64,000 nt of DNA from SIG603 sp963589785 (GTDB taxonomy: Bacteria; Bacillota; Clostridia; Oscillospirales; Acutalibacteraceae): NCBI GenBank assembly GCA_963589785.1, contig CAVAMJ010000004.1:62001-126000 (forward strand), read 5' to 3'. Both the position numbers and the translations under genes were made by a program. Each line of letters opens with the position of its first letter. The stretch's first letter is position 1. Positions 49,909 to 58,286 of this stretch are shown here, piece by piece. Under the pieces are notes generated by a model. That model did not search any database. It saw nothing but the letters and a program-made list of their open reading frames with translations, and was not told the origin of the DNA.

Positions 49909-52062
49909 TTAATTTGTCTGAGCTGTTGTTTTGACCTCTTCGTCATATGCCTCTTGGAAGAAAATCTCCTGAGAATTGAGCTTTTCTCCGTTCGGATGAA
50001 GATTTCTGTCAACATAAAGACCCTCTGCGGTCTGCTCCTTGCCCTTTTCGTCATCAGCCATAACGGTATCGAAGATGTGGCGGATTTTTGCTCTGATTGT
50101 CTCGTCATAAATCGGAGCGGCAATCTCAACACGTCTTACGGTATTTCTTGTCATGAAGTCCGCACTGGCGATGTACATGCTCTCTTCGTCGCCGATGCCG
50201 AAGCGGTAAATTCTCGAGTGCTCGAGGTAGCGTCCGACAACGCTGATGATTGTGATGTTGTCGGTAAGACCCGGAACCTTTGGCTTGAGACAGCAAATTC
50301 CTCTGACGATAAGCTCGATTTTAACACCGGCTTTTGATGCCTGGATGAGCTTGTCGATAATCTTCTTGTCGGTGAGAGAGTTTATCTTAGCGCCGATGTA
50401 TGCGGGCTTGCCTGCCTGAGCGTTTGCAATCTCGATGTCCATCATATCGAGAATTCTGTTCTGCAGACACTTCGGAGCAACGAGAAGATGCTGCATTTCC
50501 TCGACTGTCTCGCCCATGAGAAGTGCACCGAATACCTTTGCGCCCTCGGCACCGATATCCTGGTTAGCCGTGATGAGTGAAAGGTCGGTATAAAGACGAG
50601 AGGTTTTCTCGTTGTAGTTTCCTGTTCCTATCTGGGTGATGTAGCTTACTTCTCCGTCAATTTTTCTTGTAATGAGGCAAAGCTTGGAGTGAACCTTGTA
50701 TCCCGGCAGACCGTAGATAATGTTGCATCCCGAATCCTCGAGGCGGCGGCTCATCTCGATATTGTTCTCTTCGTCAAATCTTGCACGAAGCTCAACCAAA
50801 ACATCGACTTCCTTGCCGTTCTCAGCAGCTTCTACAAGAGCCTCTATAACCTTGCTTCGCTCAGCTACACGGTAAAGAGTCATCTTAATGGAAACAACGC
50901 TGTCGTCCTCTGCGGCTTCATTGAGAAGTTTGAGGAAGGTTCTCATATCGTTGTATGGATAGGAGAGAAGAACGTCCTTCTTCTCAACCTGAGGAATGAT
51001 CTTTTCCTTTGAATTAAGCTGATTTGAAAGTCTCGGTGAACGCTTCTCGTAGAAAAGCTCCGGCTTGTTTCTAAGGCTTTCCTGAATTGAGAAGACAAAC
51101 TTGAGGTCAAGCGGTGTGCCGACATTTATGATGTGAGATGCTTTCATCTTGAGGTGCTTCAAAATGTCGCTCTGAGTCTCTGCGGAAAGCGGTCTTGAAA
51201 GCTCGAGTCTGACAGGGCTTAGGCGCTTTCTCTGCTTGATAAGGCGCTCCATAGCCTCACGATAATCGAGGATTTCCTCATCGTAAGCGTCCTCTGTGTC
51301 GATGTCTGCGTTTCTTGTGACTCTTATGATAGACTTTTCGACTATATCATATTTTTTGTAAAGCTTCTGAACGAAATGAAGAATGAGTTCCTCAGAGAGC
51401 ATGAATGTGCCGGGTCTTGAGGGGATCTCGATAAGTCTCTTGAATACGCTGTTTGTGCAAGGAATGATACCAAGTCTCGATTTATCGGATTTAGCCTTCT
51501 TGCTCTTGAGAACAACAAGCGCATAGAGCTCCTTGTTGTTAAGGAACGGGAACGGCTGAGATTTTCCGATTACCATCGGAGAAAGATAAGGCGCAATGTT
51601 AGTATCAAAATACTTTTCGATAAGTTCGCCCTCAGAAGTTGAAAGCTTATTGAAGTTGATGATTCTGATTCCGTGCGGTTCAAGCTCACCCATAAGCTGC
51701 TCGTAAACAAGAGCTTTCTTTTTCTCGAGGCTTTTTACTTGCTTGAGAATTGCGGATACCTGCTCAGCGCTTGTCATGCCTGTCTTGTTCTCTCTTACCT
51801 TCGGATCGGTCAAATGCTGATCCATAAGAGAACCGACACGAACCATGAAGAATTCGTCAAGGTTAGTCTGGAAGATAGATGCAAATGTGAGTCTCTCGGC
51901 AAGCGGAACTTTCGGATTGCCGGCTTCATTTAGGCATCTCTCGTCAAACTGGAGCCATGAGAGCTCACGGTTAGTGTAGCAGGAAATATCCTTGTTTTTC
52001 TGTCCTTTTTCATCTTTTTCTGTTACGGTATTCTCACCTAACAGAGTTTCTTGGATTTCCAT
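49909..52062 (-). CDS. ppk1: Polyphosphate kinase 1
   Basis: 717 residues from the ATG with AAAGGAC upstream. The N domain opens with CYTNRELSWLQFDERCLNEA; the head domain and the two phospholipase D-like catalytic domains follow. Autophosphorylated His is in GYKVHSKLCLIT and the second conserved block is GTGNYNEKTSRLYTDLSL. It makes and degrades polyphosphate at the membrane. Single-gene unit with an unusual palindrome-rich promoter. Confidence 0.95.
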   Translation of the reverse strand: MEIQETLLGENTVTEKDEKGQKNKDISCYTNRELSWLQFDERCLNEAGNPKVPLAERLTFASIFQTNLDEFFMVRVGSLMDQHLTDPKVRENKTGMTSAEQVSAILKQVKSLEKKKALVYEQLMGELEPHGIRIINFNKLSTSEGELIEKYFDTNIAPYLSPMVIGKSQPFPFLNNKELYALVVLKSKKAKSDKSRLGIIPCTNSVFKRLIEIPSRPGTFMLSEELILHFVQKLYKKYDIVEKSIIRVTRNADIDTEDAYDEEILDYREAMERLIKQRKRLSPVRLELSRPLSAETQSDILKHLKMKASHIINVGTPLDLKFVFSIQESLRNKPELFYEKRSPRLSNQLNSKEKIIPQVEKKDVLLSYPYNDMRTFLKLLNEAAEDDSVVSIKMTLYRVAERSKVIEALVEAAENGKEVDVLVELRARFDEENNIEMSRRLEDSGCNIIYGLPGYKVHSKLCLITRKIDGEVSYITQIGTGNYNEKTSRLYTDLSLITANQDIGAEGAKVFGALLMGETVEEMQHLLVAPKCLQNRILDMMDIEIANAQAGKPAYIGAKINSLTDKKIIDKLIQASKAGVKIELIVRGICCLKPKVPGLTDNITIISVVGRYLEHSRIYRFGIGDEESMYIASADFMTRNTVRRVEIAAPIYDETIRAKIRHIFDTVMADDEKGKEQTAEGLYVDRNLHPNGEKLNSQEIFFQEAYDEEVKTTAQTN

Positions 52063-52109
52063 AAGATTGTCCTTTAAAATTAGATTTGTAAATGAGAAAA
52101 CATCCACAT

Positions 52110-52164
52110 AGTATACTGTAGAGTATATACTAAAAGTATACTTGAAATGCGATATAATTTCAAG
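52110..52164 (-). promoter_or_regulatory. ppk1 promoter with four palindromes
   Basis: Minus strand TTGAAA (plus 52158-52163), 17 nt, TATACT (plus 52135-52140). Palindromes: CTTGAAAT-n8-ATTTCAAG (52141-52164) spans the spacer and -35; AGTATACT (52135-52142) overlaps the -10; AGTATATACT (52122-52131) and AGTATACT (52110-52117) lie at and after the start. Their starts are 12-13 bases apart. Confidence 0.65.
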
Positions 52165-52393
52165 ATAATATGATAATACGTGAATGTAAAATCGAAGGGT
52201 TTTTAATGTAAATATCATGTAAAATTTGGGCCTGTATTTTAAATTTCCGGAAGGGCAAAATAGAACATGGCTTATATTTTTGATATGAAATTAAAAAGCT
52301 TGGCGGCTTCAAAAAAACATCACAAAATAGAGCAAAGCACAAACAAAATGAAGTTTTTGCACAAAAAAGAGGTTTAAATTTCAAAATATACTC
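52165..52393. other. AT-rich divergent gap between ppk1 and aspS
   Basis: No supported gene. A 32-codon frame starting at about 52267 has no ribosome binding site. Confidence 0.4.
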
Positions 52394-52422
52394 TTGACAG
52401 AGAAAAAACTAAAGTGTATAAT
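52394..52422 (+). promoter_or_regulatory. Consensus promoter of the aspS-gatAB operon
   Basis: TTGACA, 17 nt, TATAAT: perfect sigma-A consensus. Start expected near 52430. Confidence 0.85.
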
Positions 52423-52429
52423 TCTATCA

Positions 52430-52750
52430 AATTAAAGAAGCAAACAAAGGCTGAGAAGAGAAGAGTAGCCCGTAACGATTGACAAAGAGAGCCGATGGCG
52501 GTGGGAATTCGGTACAAAAGATACGGAGGAAGAACATCTCGGAGCCTCTGACCAAAAGCCCTAAAAAGAAAGAAAAAAGAATTTAAAAGGCAAGTAGATT
52601 CAGACGCAGCTGCAGCGTTACAGGCAGATTCGCATGTCGGTGCGAAGTAAGCGGAACACAAAGATGTGATCAATTTTGGGTGGTACCGCGGATGGCTATT
52701 GATTATTCAAGCTGTTCGTCCCTTAGATTTAAGGGATGAGCAGCTTTTTT
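52430..52750 (+). ncRNA. T-box leader with terminator
   Basis: The hallmark T-box sequence GGGTGGTACCGCGG is at 52678-52691. Stem I features precede it (AGAGTAG, GCCGATGGCGGTGGGAATTCGG and GAACATCTCGGAGCC). Near the 3' base of stem I the string CTCTGACC offers GAC, an Asp codon, as specifier. The terminator at 52710-52750 has a 16-nt arm on each side (AGCTG...CCTTA/TAAGG...CAGCT) and six T's. Uncharged tRNA should favour read-through. Confidence 0.93.
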
Positions 52751-52789
52751 ATTTTGTATTCGCCCGAAAAAAGAAAGAAGGACAGAGAA

Positions 52790-54877
52790 ATGAACAGAAC
52801 TCATTACTGCGGCAGATTGACGGAAAAAGAAATGGGTAAAACGGTTACCTGTGCAGGCTGGGTGCAGACAAAGAGAGATATGGGAGGAGTTATCTTCGTC
52901 GATTTAAAGGACAGAGAAGGAACTCTCCAGGTGGTTTTCAACGCTATGTACATGAGCGAGGAGGAATTCCACATTGCAGAGACACTCAGAAACCAGAGTG
53001 TCATTGAGGTTACAGGATTGCTTCGCAGACGTGATGAGGAGACCTACAACCCAAAACTTCCCACAGGTACAATCGAATTAAAGGCAGAGAAAATCACACT
53101 TCTTTCCACAAGTGCTTCACTTCCGTTCAATATGGACGAGAGAAGTAAGGTAAGAGAGGACTTGAGATTAAAATATCGTTTTCTTGACCTAAGAAGCCCA
53201 GAGATGGTGAGAAATTTGAAGTTCCGCCACCAGCTGGTCAGAGTTGTAAGAGATTATCTTGACAATGACGATTTCATTGAGATTGAAACTCCTATGCTCA
53301 CAAAGTCAACTCCCGAGGGAGCAAGAGACTACCTCGTTCCGTCAAGAGTTCACCCCGGAATGTTCTACGCACTTCCGCAGTCACCTCAGATTTTCAAGCA
53401 GCTTCTCATGGTCGGCGGATTTGACAAATACTACCAGGTAGCAAGATGCTTCCGTGATGAGGACCTTCGTGCAGACAGACAGCCGGAGTTCACTCAGGTT
53501 GATATGGAAATGAGCTTTGTTGAACAAGAGGATATTTTTGTTCACCTCGAAAAGCTTTTCAAGCATGTTATGAAGGAGCTTATGCACGAGGAAATAACAG
53601 AGCCGTTCCAGAGAATGACATGGCACACTGCAATGGATGTTTATGGCAGCGACAAGCCTGACCTCAGATTTGACCTCCCGATAGTTGATATTACGGACAT
53701 CGCAGAAAAATGCTCGTTCAGTGTTTTCAACAGTGTTGTCAAAAAGGGCGGAATAGTAAGAGCGATAAATGTTCCCGGCGGCGACAGCTTCACAAGAAGC
53801 CAGATTGAAGAATTGACCGAAAAGGCATTCGGCTACGGCGCAAAGGGTATGGCTTGGATAAGCATTAGACCTGACGGAGAATTATATTCTGTTCTCACAA
53901 AGTACTTTGAGCATGAGCTTATGGACGAGCTTATCAAGCGTGTGGACGCAAAGAACGGAGACTTCATTCTCTTCTGTGCCGACAAGCTTGCTACTGTCAG
54001 AAGAACACTCGGTGGACTTAGACTTGATATTGCAGATATGCTTGACCTCAGAAGAAAAGGCGAATACAAATTCCTTTTCGTCACCGACTTCCCTGAGTTT
54101 GAGTACAGCGAGGAAGAGGGCAGATGGATTGCAACTCACCACCCGTTCACAATGCCTTATGAAGAGGATATAAAATACCTCAAGACGGACCCCGAGAGAG
54201 TAAGAGCACAGGCATATGACGTTGTTCTCAACGGCACGGAGCTTGGCTCAGGTTCGATAAGAATTCACAAGCCCGAGGTTCAGCAGGCTATGTTCGAGGC
54301 ACTGGGATTCAGTGACGAGCAGATTGAGGAGCGTTTCGGCTTCATGGTGAATGCATTTAAGTACGGCACACCTCCTCACGGCGGCTTTGCATTTGGTCTT
54401 GACCGTTTGACTATGCTCTTGCTTGGTGCGGATTCACTTCGAGATGTAATTGCGTTCCCGAAGATTAAGGATGCAAGCTGTCCGCTGACAGATGCCCCAA
54501 ATGTTGTCGATATCGAACAGCTTGAGGTGTTGAATCTTGCCGAGGCATTCAAAACCCCGGAGGAGAGAATGGGCGGCAAGTCTGCTAAGAAGAAAAGCCC
54601 ACAGATAGATATAAAGAACGTTGCAAACCTCGCAAGACTCAGCCTCAGTGAGGAAGAGATGAGAGAAATGCCAGACCAGATGAAGAGCATAATCGAGTTT
54701 GCCGACAAGCTTTCAGAGCTTGATATAGAGGACGTTCAGCCGACAGCCCATGTTGTCGAGCAGACGAACGTCATGAGAGAGGATGTTCCGAAAAGCGACT
54801 TCACAAGAGAAGAGATGCTCAGAAACGCCCCAACTCATACCGATGAATATATCTACGTGCCAAAGGCATTTGAATAA
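52790..54877 (+). CDS. aspS-gatC: Aspartyl-tRNA synthetase fused to GatC
   Basis: 695 residues. About 1-590 is bacterial-type AspRS: OB anticodon domain (HYCGRLTEKEMGKTV), class II motif 2 RCFRDEDLRADRQPEFTQVD, GAD domain, motif 3 GFAFGLDRLTMLL. After a linker (about 590-605, with KSAKKKSPQ) the last 90 residues are a whole GatC (VANLARLSLSEEE, FADKLSELDIEDVQPTAHV, REDVPKSDF). No separate gatC precedes gatA. The fusion ties Asp-tRNA charging to the GatCAB amidotransferase. The residue aligned with His31 of known non-discriminating enzymes is Met by eye, so tRNA specificity is open. AAGGACAG before the ATG. Confidence 0.93.
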   Translation: MNRTHYCGRLTEKEMGKTVTCAGWVQTKRDMGGVIFVDLKDREGTLQVVFNAMYMSEEEFHIAETLRNQSVIEVTGLLRRRDEETYNPKLPTGTIELKAEKITLLSTSASLPFNMDERSKVREDLRLKYRFLDLRSPEMVRNLKFRHQLVRVVRDYLDNDDFIEIETPMLTKSTPEGARDYLVPSRVHPGMFYALPQSPQIFKQLLMVGGFDKYYQVARCFRDEDLRADRQPEFTQVDMEMSFVEQEDIFVHLEKLFKHVMKELMHEEITEPFQRMTWHTAMDVYGSDKPDLRFDLPIVDITDIAEKCSFSVFNSVVKKGGIVRAINVPGGDSFTRSQIEELTEKAFGYGAKGMAWISIRPDGELYSVLTKYFEHELMDELIKRVDAKNGDFILFCADKLATVRRTLGGLRLDIADMLDLRRKGEYKFLFVTDFPEFEYSEEEGRWIATHHPFTMPYEEDIKYLKTDPERVRAQAYDVVLNGTELGSGSIRIHKPEVQQAMFEALGFSDEQIEERFGFMVNAFKYGTPPHGGFAFGLDRLTMLLLGADSLRDVIAFPKIKDASCPLTDAPNVVDIEQLEVLNLAEAFKTPEERMGGKSAKKKSPQIDIKNVANLARLSLSEEEMREMPDQMKSIIEFADKLSELDIEDVQPTAHVVEQTNVMREDVPKSDFTREEMLRNAPTHTDEYIYVPKAFE

Positions 54878-54897
54878 GAAGGAAGTAGCGAATTAGC

Positions 54898-56325
54898 ATG
54901 TTAAGTAAAGGAATAAAGGAGCTTTCCGAGGGACTTCGAAAGAAAGAATTTTCGAGTGTCGAGCTCACTAAGCTCTATTTGGAAGAAATAAAAAAGAAAG
55001 ACGATAAAATCGAGGCTTTCCTTACAGTCACCGCCGAAAAGGCACTTGAGATGGCGGGCGAAGCCGACAAGATGATAGCAGAGGACAAGGGAACTCCTTT
55101 GACGGGAATTCCTATGGCAGTCAAGGACAACATCTGCACAAAGGGAATAAAGACCACATGTGCGTCAAAGATGCTTTATAACTTTGTTCCGCCTTACGAG
55201 GCTCATGTAACCGACAAGCTTTTCGGAAGCGGTGCGGTCATGCTCGGCAAGGTAAACATGGACGAGTTTGCAATGGGCTCAACCACTGAGAACTCAGCAT
55301 TTAAGACAACCAAAAACCCAAGAAACCTAAGCCATGTTCCCGGTGGCTCGTCGGGCGGAAGTGCGGCGGCTGTTGCCGCAGGCGAGTGCGTATATGCGCT
55401 TGGAAGTGATACAGGCGGAAGTATCCGCCAGCCGGCAAGCTTCTGTGGAGTTGTCGGAATGAAGCCGACTTACGGTTCTGTTTCGAGATACGGTCTTGTT
55501 GCTTTCGCATCTTCTCTTGACCAGATTGGCCCCCTCACAAGGAGTGTCGAGGACAATGCCACTGTTTTAACGGCTATTTCAGGTCATGACGAGAGAGACA
55601 CAACAAGCATCAAGCGTGAATATGGCGATTTCACCGCTGACATCGGAAAGAGCGTCAAGGGAATGAAAATCGGCATCATCAAAGAGTTTTTCGGTGAGGG
55701 CATAAGCGACGAGGTCAAAGCGGCTGTTCTCGGTGCGGCTAAAAAGTATGAGAGCATGGGCGCTGAGCTTGTGGAGCTTTCCATACCGACTCTTGACTAT
55801 GCGCTCCCCGCTTACTATGTAATTTCTTCCGCTGAGGCAAGCTCAAACCTTGCAAGATTTGACGGTGCAAGATATGGCTACCGCAGTGAGAAATTTGACG
55901 ACATAACAGAGCTTTACAAGAACTCGAGAAGTGAGGGCTTCGGCTCTGAGGTAAAGAGAAGAATAATGCTCGGCACATTCGCACTTTCTTCAGGCTACTA
56001 TGATGCTTACTACAAAAAGGCACTTCAGGTAAGAACCCTTATCATCAGAGATTTTAACAAGGCATTTGAGAGCTGTGACTTCATTCTCTCTCCGGTAAGC
56101 CCGACAACAGCTTATAAAATCGGCGAGAAAACAAGCGATCCTCTCGAGATGTACTTAGGCGATATCTATACCGTTCCGATTAACATTGCGGGAGTACCGA
56201 GCCTTTCGATGCCGTGTGCTGTCGGCAAGGACAATCTTCCTATCGGTATGCAGCTTATCGGCCCGCTTTTCTCCGAGAACAAGCTGTACAAGGCAGGATA
56301 CGCATTTGAGGAGGCAACAAGATGA
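54898..56325 (+). CDS. gatA: Asp-tRNA(Asn)/Glu-tRNA(Gln) amidotransferase subunit A
   Basis: 475 residues of the amidase-signature family. The triad is in place: Lys in PMAVKDNICT (about residue 77), cis-Ser in GGSSGGSAAAVAAG, and nucleophilic Ser in DTGGSIRQPASFCG. It releases ammonia from Gln and channels it to GatB. It starts 20 nt after the aspS-gatC stop and its stop overlaps the gatB start (ATGA). Confidence 0.97.
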   Translation: MLSKGIKELSEGLRKKEFSSVELTKLYLEEIKKKDDKIEAFLTVTAEKALEMAGEADKMIAEDKGTPLTGIPMAVKDNICTKGIKTTCASKMLYNFVPPYEAHVTDKLFGSGAVMLGKVNMDEFAMGSTTENSAFKTTKNPRNLSHVPGGSSGGSAAAVAAGECVYALGSDTGGSIRQPASFCGVVGMKPTYGSVSRYGLVAFASSLDQIGPLTRSVEDNATVLTAISGHDERDTTSIKREYGDFTADIGKSVKGMKIGIIKEFFGEGISDEVKAAVLGAAKKYESMGAELVELSIPTLDYALPAYYVISSAEASSNLARFDGARYGYRSEKFDDITELYKNSRSEGFGSEVKRRIMLGTFALSSGYYDAYYKKALQVRTLIIRDFNKAFESCDFILSPVSPTTAYKIGEKTSDPLEMYLGDIYTVPINIAGVPSLSMPCAVGKDNLPIGMQLIGPLFSENKLYKAGYAFEEATR

Positions 56326-57755
56326 ACATGATAAAAGATTATGAGATGGTCATCGGACTTGAGGTTCACTGCGAATTAAAGACAAAGACTAAAATCTTCT
56401 GCTCATGTCCCACTACCTTCGGAGCCGCTCCGAACACTCACGTTTGCCCCGTTTGTCTGGGACTTCCGGGCACACTCCCCGTCTTAAACCGCAAAGTTGT
56501 CGACTATGCGATTAAAGCGGGACTTGCAACAAACTGCAGTATCACTGAGTTCTCAAAGTCAGACAGAAAGAACTATTTTTACCCCGACCTTCCAAAGGCT
56601 TACCAGATAAGCCAGTATGATTTGCCGCTTTGCCAGCACGGCTATCTTGATATTGAGACCTCAAACGGTTCGAAGAGAATAGGCATCACGAGAATTCATA
56701 TCGAGGAGGATGCGGGCAAGCTTGTCCACGATGAAGAATTCGGCACAATGCTCGATGCAAACCGCTGTGGTGTTCCGCTTATCGAGATTGTCTCAGAGCC
56801 GGACATCCGTTCCGCTGAGGAGGCTGTCGCTTACCTCAAGAAGCTGAGAGCAATCATTCTCTATACAGGTGTTTCCGACTGCAAGATGCAGGAGGGTTCA
56901 ATGCGTGCCGATGTCAACTTAAGCGTTCGCAAGAAGGGAACGGAGAAATTCGGCACAAGAACAGAGATGAAAAACCTCAACTCTTTCCTTTTCATCGAAA
57001 AGGCAATTGAGTATGAATACAAGAGACAGGTTGAGGCAATAGAGAGCGGCGAGGAGATTGTCCAGGAGACAAGACGTTATGATCAGAGCTCTGGAAAAAC
57101 CTTCTCAATGCGTAAAAAAGAGGACGCTAACGATTACCGTTATTTCCCTGACCCAGACCTTGCACCGATTATCAGCCCATACGACTATGTTATGAAGCTG
57201 AAAAGCGAGATTCCGGAGCTTCCCGATGCAAGAAAGAAGAAGTATATGGATAAATACGGTTTGACCGCATACGATGCCGAGATGATAGTAGGCGACATCG
57301 AGATATCCGATTACTTTGAAAAGGGCGCAGAGAAAACCGATTATCAAAAGACATTTGCAAATTTACTTATCGGCGACTGTTTCTCCATGACAAGCGCAGA
57401 CGAGCCCGAAATCAAGATAAGTGCTCAGTCACTTGCCGAGATTGCTCAAATGACGGGCGAGGGAACTATCAACTCGTCAACGGGCAAAAAGCTCATCAAA
57501 AATCTCTGGGGAACAGACGAGAGCCCCAAGGAGTATGTCGAGAAGAACGACCTCAAGCAGATTAACGATAAGGACGAATTGAAGGCTTATTTTGATGCCG
57601 CTGTTGAGGCTAATCCGAAGGCGGTTGCAGACTACAAGTCGGGCAAAAAAGCAGCCCTCAGATCCGTTATCGGCGTAGTTATGAAAAAAACAGGCGGAAG
57701 AGCAAACCCCGCCGTATTAAATTCCGTACTCGAGGAATTCGAAAATAATCTTTAA
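56322..57755 (+). CDS. gatB: Asp-tRNA(Asn)/Glu-tRNA(Gln) amidotransferase subunit B
   Basis: 477 residues. The kinase/transferase domain begins EMVIGLEVHCELKTKTKIFCSC with the Cys residues of the zinc site (CSCP...HVCPVCLGLPG). The signature RCGVPLIEIVSEPD is seen, and the C-terminal YqeY-like tRNA-binding tail ends in MKKTGGRANP. It activates the tRNA-bound Glu or Asp. Last gene of the T-box operon. Confidence 0.97.
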   Translation: MNMIKDYEMVIGLEVHCELKTKTKIFCSCPTTFGAAPNTHVCPVCLGLPGTLPVLNRKVVDYAIKAGLATNCSITEFSKSDRKNYFYPDLPKAYQISQYDLPLCQHGYLDIETSNGSKRIGITRIHIEEDAGKLVHDEEFGTMLDANRCGVPLIEIVSEPDIRSAEEAVAYLKKLRAIILYTGVSDCKMQEGSMRADVNLSVRKKGTEKFGTRTEMKNLNSFLFIEKAIEYEYKRQVEAIESGEEIVQETRRYDQSSGKTFSMRKKEDANDYRYFPDPDLAPIISPYDYVMKLKSEIPELPDARKKKYMDKYGLTAYDAEMIVGDIEISDYFEKGAEKTDYQKTFANLLIGDCFSMTSADEPEIKISAQSLAEIAQMTGEGTINSSTGKKLIKNLWGTDESPKEYVEKNDLKQINDKDELKAYFDAAVEANPKAVADYKSGKKAALRSVIGVVMKKTGGRANPAVLNSVLEEFENNL

Positions 57756-57767
57756 ATCGAGCAAAAC

Positions 57768-57806
57768 AATATGCCACCGTATTTATGCGGTGGCATTGCG
57801 TTTTTT
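57768..57806 (+). terminator. Terminator after gatB
   Basis: ATGCCACCG pairs with CGGTGGCAT around TATTTATG, followed after TGCG by six T's. Confidence 0.8.
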
Positions 57807-57830
57807 AAGTGTTTTTTAGTATTTTATGCA

Positions 57831-58145
57831 TTAGTCTTCGCTTTCTTTTTGGTTCATATCGTACCAGAAATCGTAGCTTGCGTTAACCTTGCTTTGGTAG
57901 TATTCCATTTTCTTTTTGCTTTGGATTCTGTCCCTCAGAGAGAGAATGGAGAGCATCTCGTCGGCAAGCTCCTCAAGCGGCGGCTTTCTTATGTGACTGA
58001 GGTAGCCGAGCATCTGTCCCGCGGTGAAATCCGTATTTAGCTCGTTTGCTATGGCAAGGGCGACATTTTCGGGATATTTTCTCTCGATGAGCGTGCGGTA
58101 GAGCTTTTCGCTTTGCCTCGATCTTTTGGGAGAATTGCCGTTCAT
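57831..58145 (-). CDS. Small protein of unknown function
   Basis: 104 residues, soluble, mostly helical in appearance, basic at the N-terminus (KRSRQSEKLYRTLIERKYP) and acidic at the end (MNQKESED). It has a good binding site (AAAGGAGTGAG) and its own promoter, so it is very likely a real gene. I do not recognise a family; there is no Cys, no signal peptide and no membrane helix. Confidence 0.7.
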   Translation of the reverse strand: MNGNSPKRSRQSEKLYRTLIERKYPENVALAIANELNTDFTAGQMLGYLSHIRKPPLEELADEMLSILSLRDRIQSKKKMEYYQSKVNASYDFWYDMNQKESED

Positions 58146-58178
58146 GCGTTCTCACTCCTTTTCGTTTTTTCTTAGGAT

Positions 58179-58207
58179 AGTATAAGTGAAAAATAATGTC
58201 TTTACAA
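58179..58207 (-). promoter_or_regulatory. Promoter of the 104-aa gene
   Basis: Minus strand TTGTAA, 17 nt, TATACT. Confidence 0.6.
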
Positions 58208-58286
58208 GCGGTTTTCACTTCTGATAAGATATATCTTAAGGTGCGAAGAAATGCACTCAATACTGAAAATAAGAGGTAGCTGTTAA

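Noticed and set aside
52267..52365. 32-codon frame between ppk1 and aspS
   Set aside because: No binding site and lysine-rich AT-driven composition.
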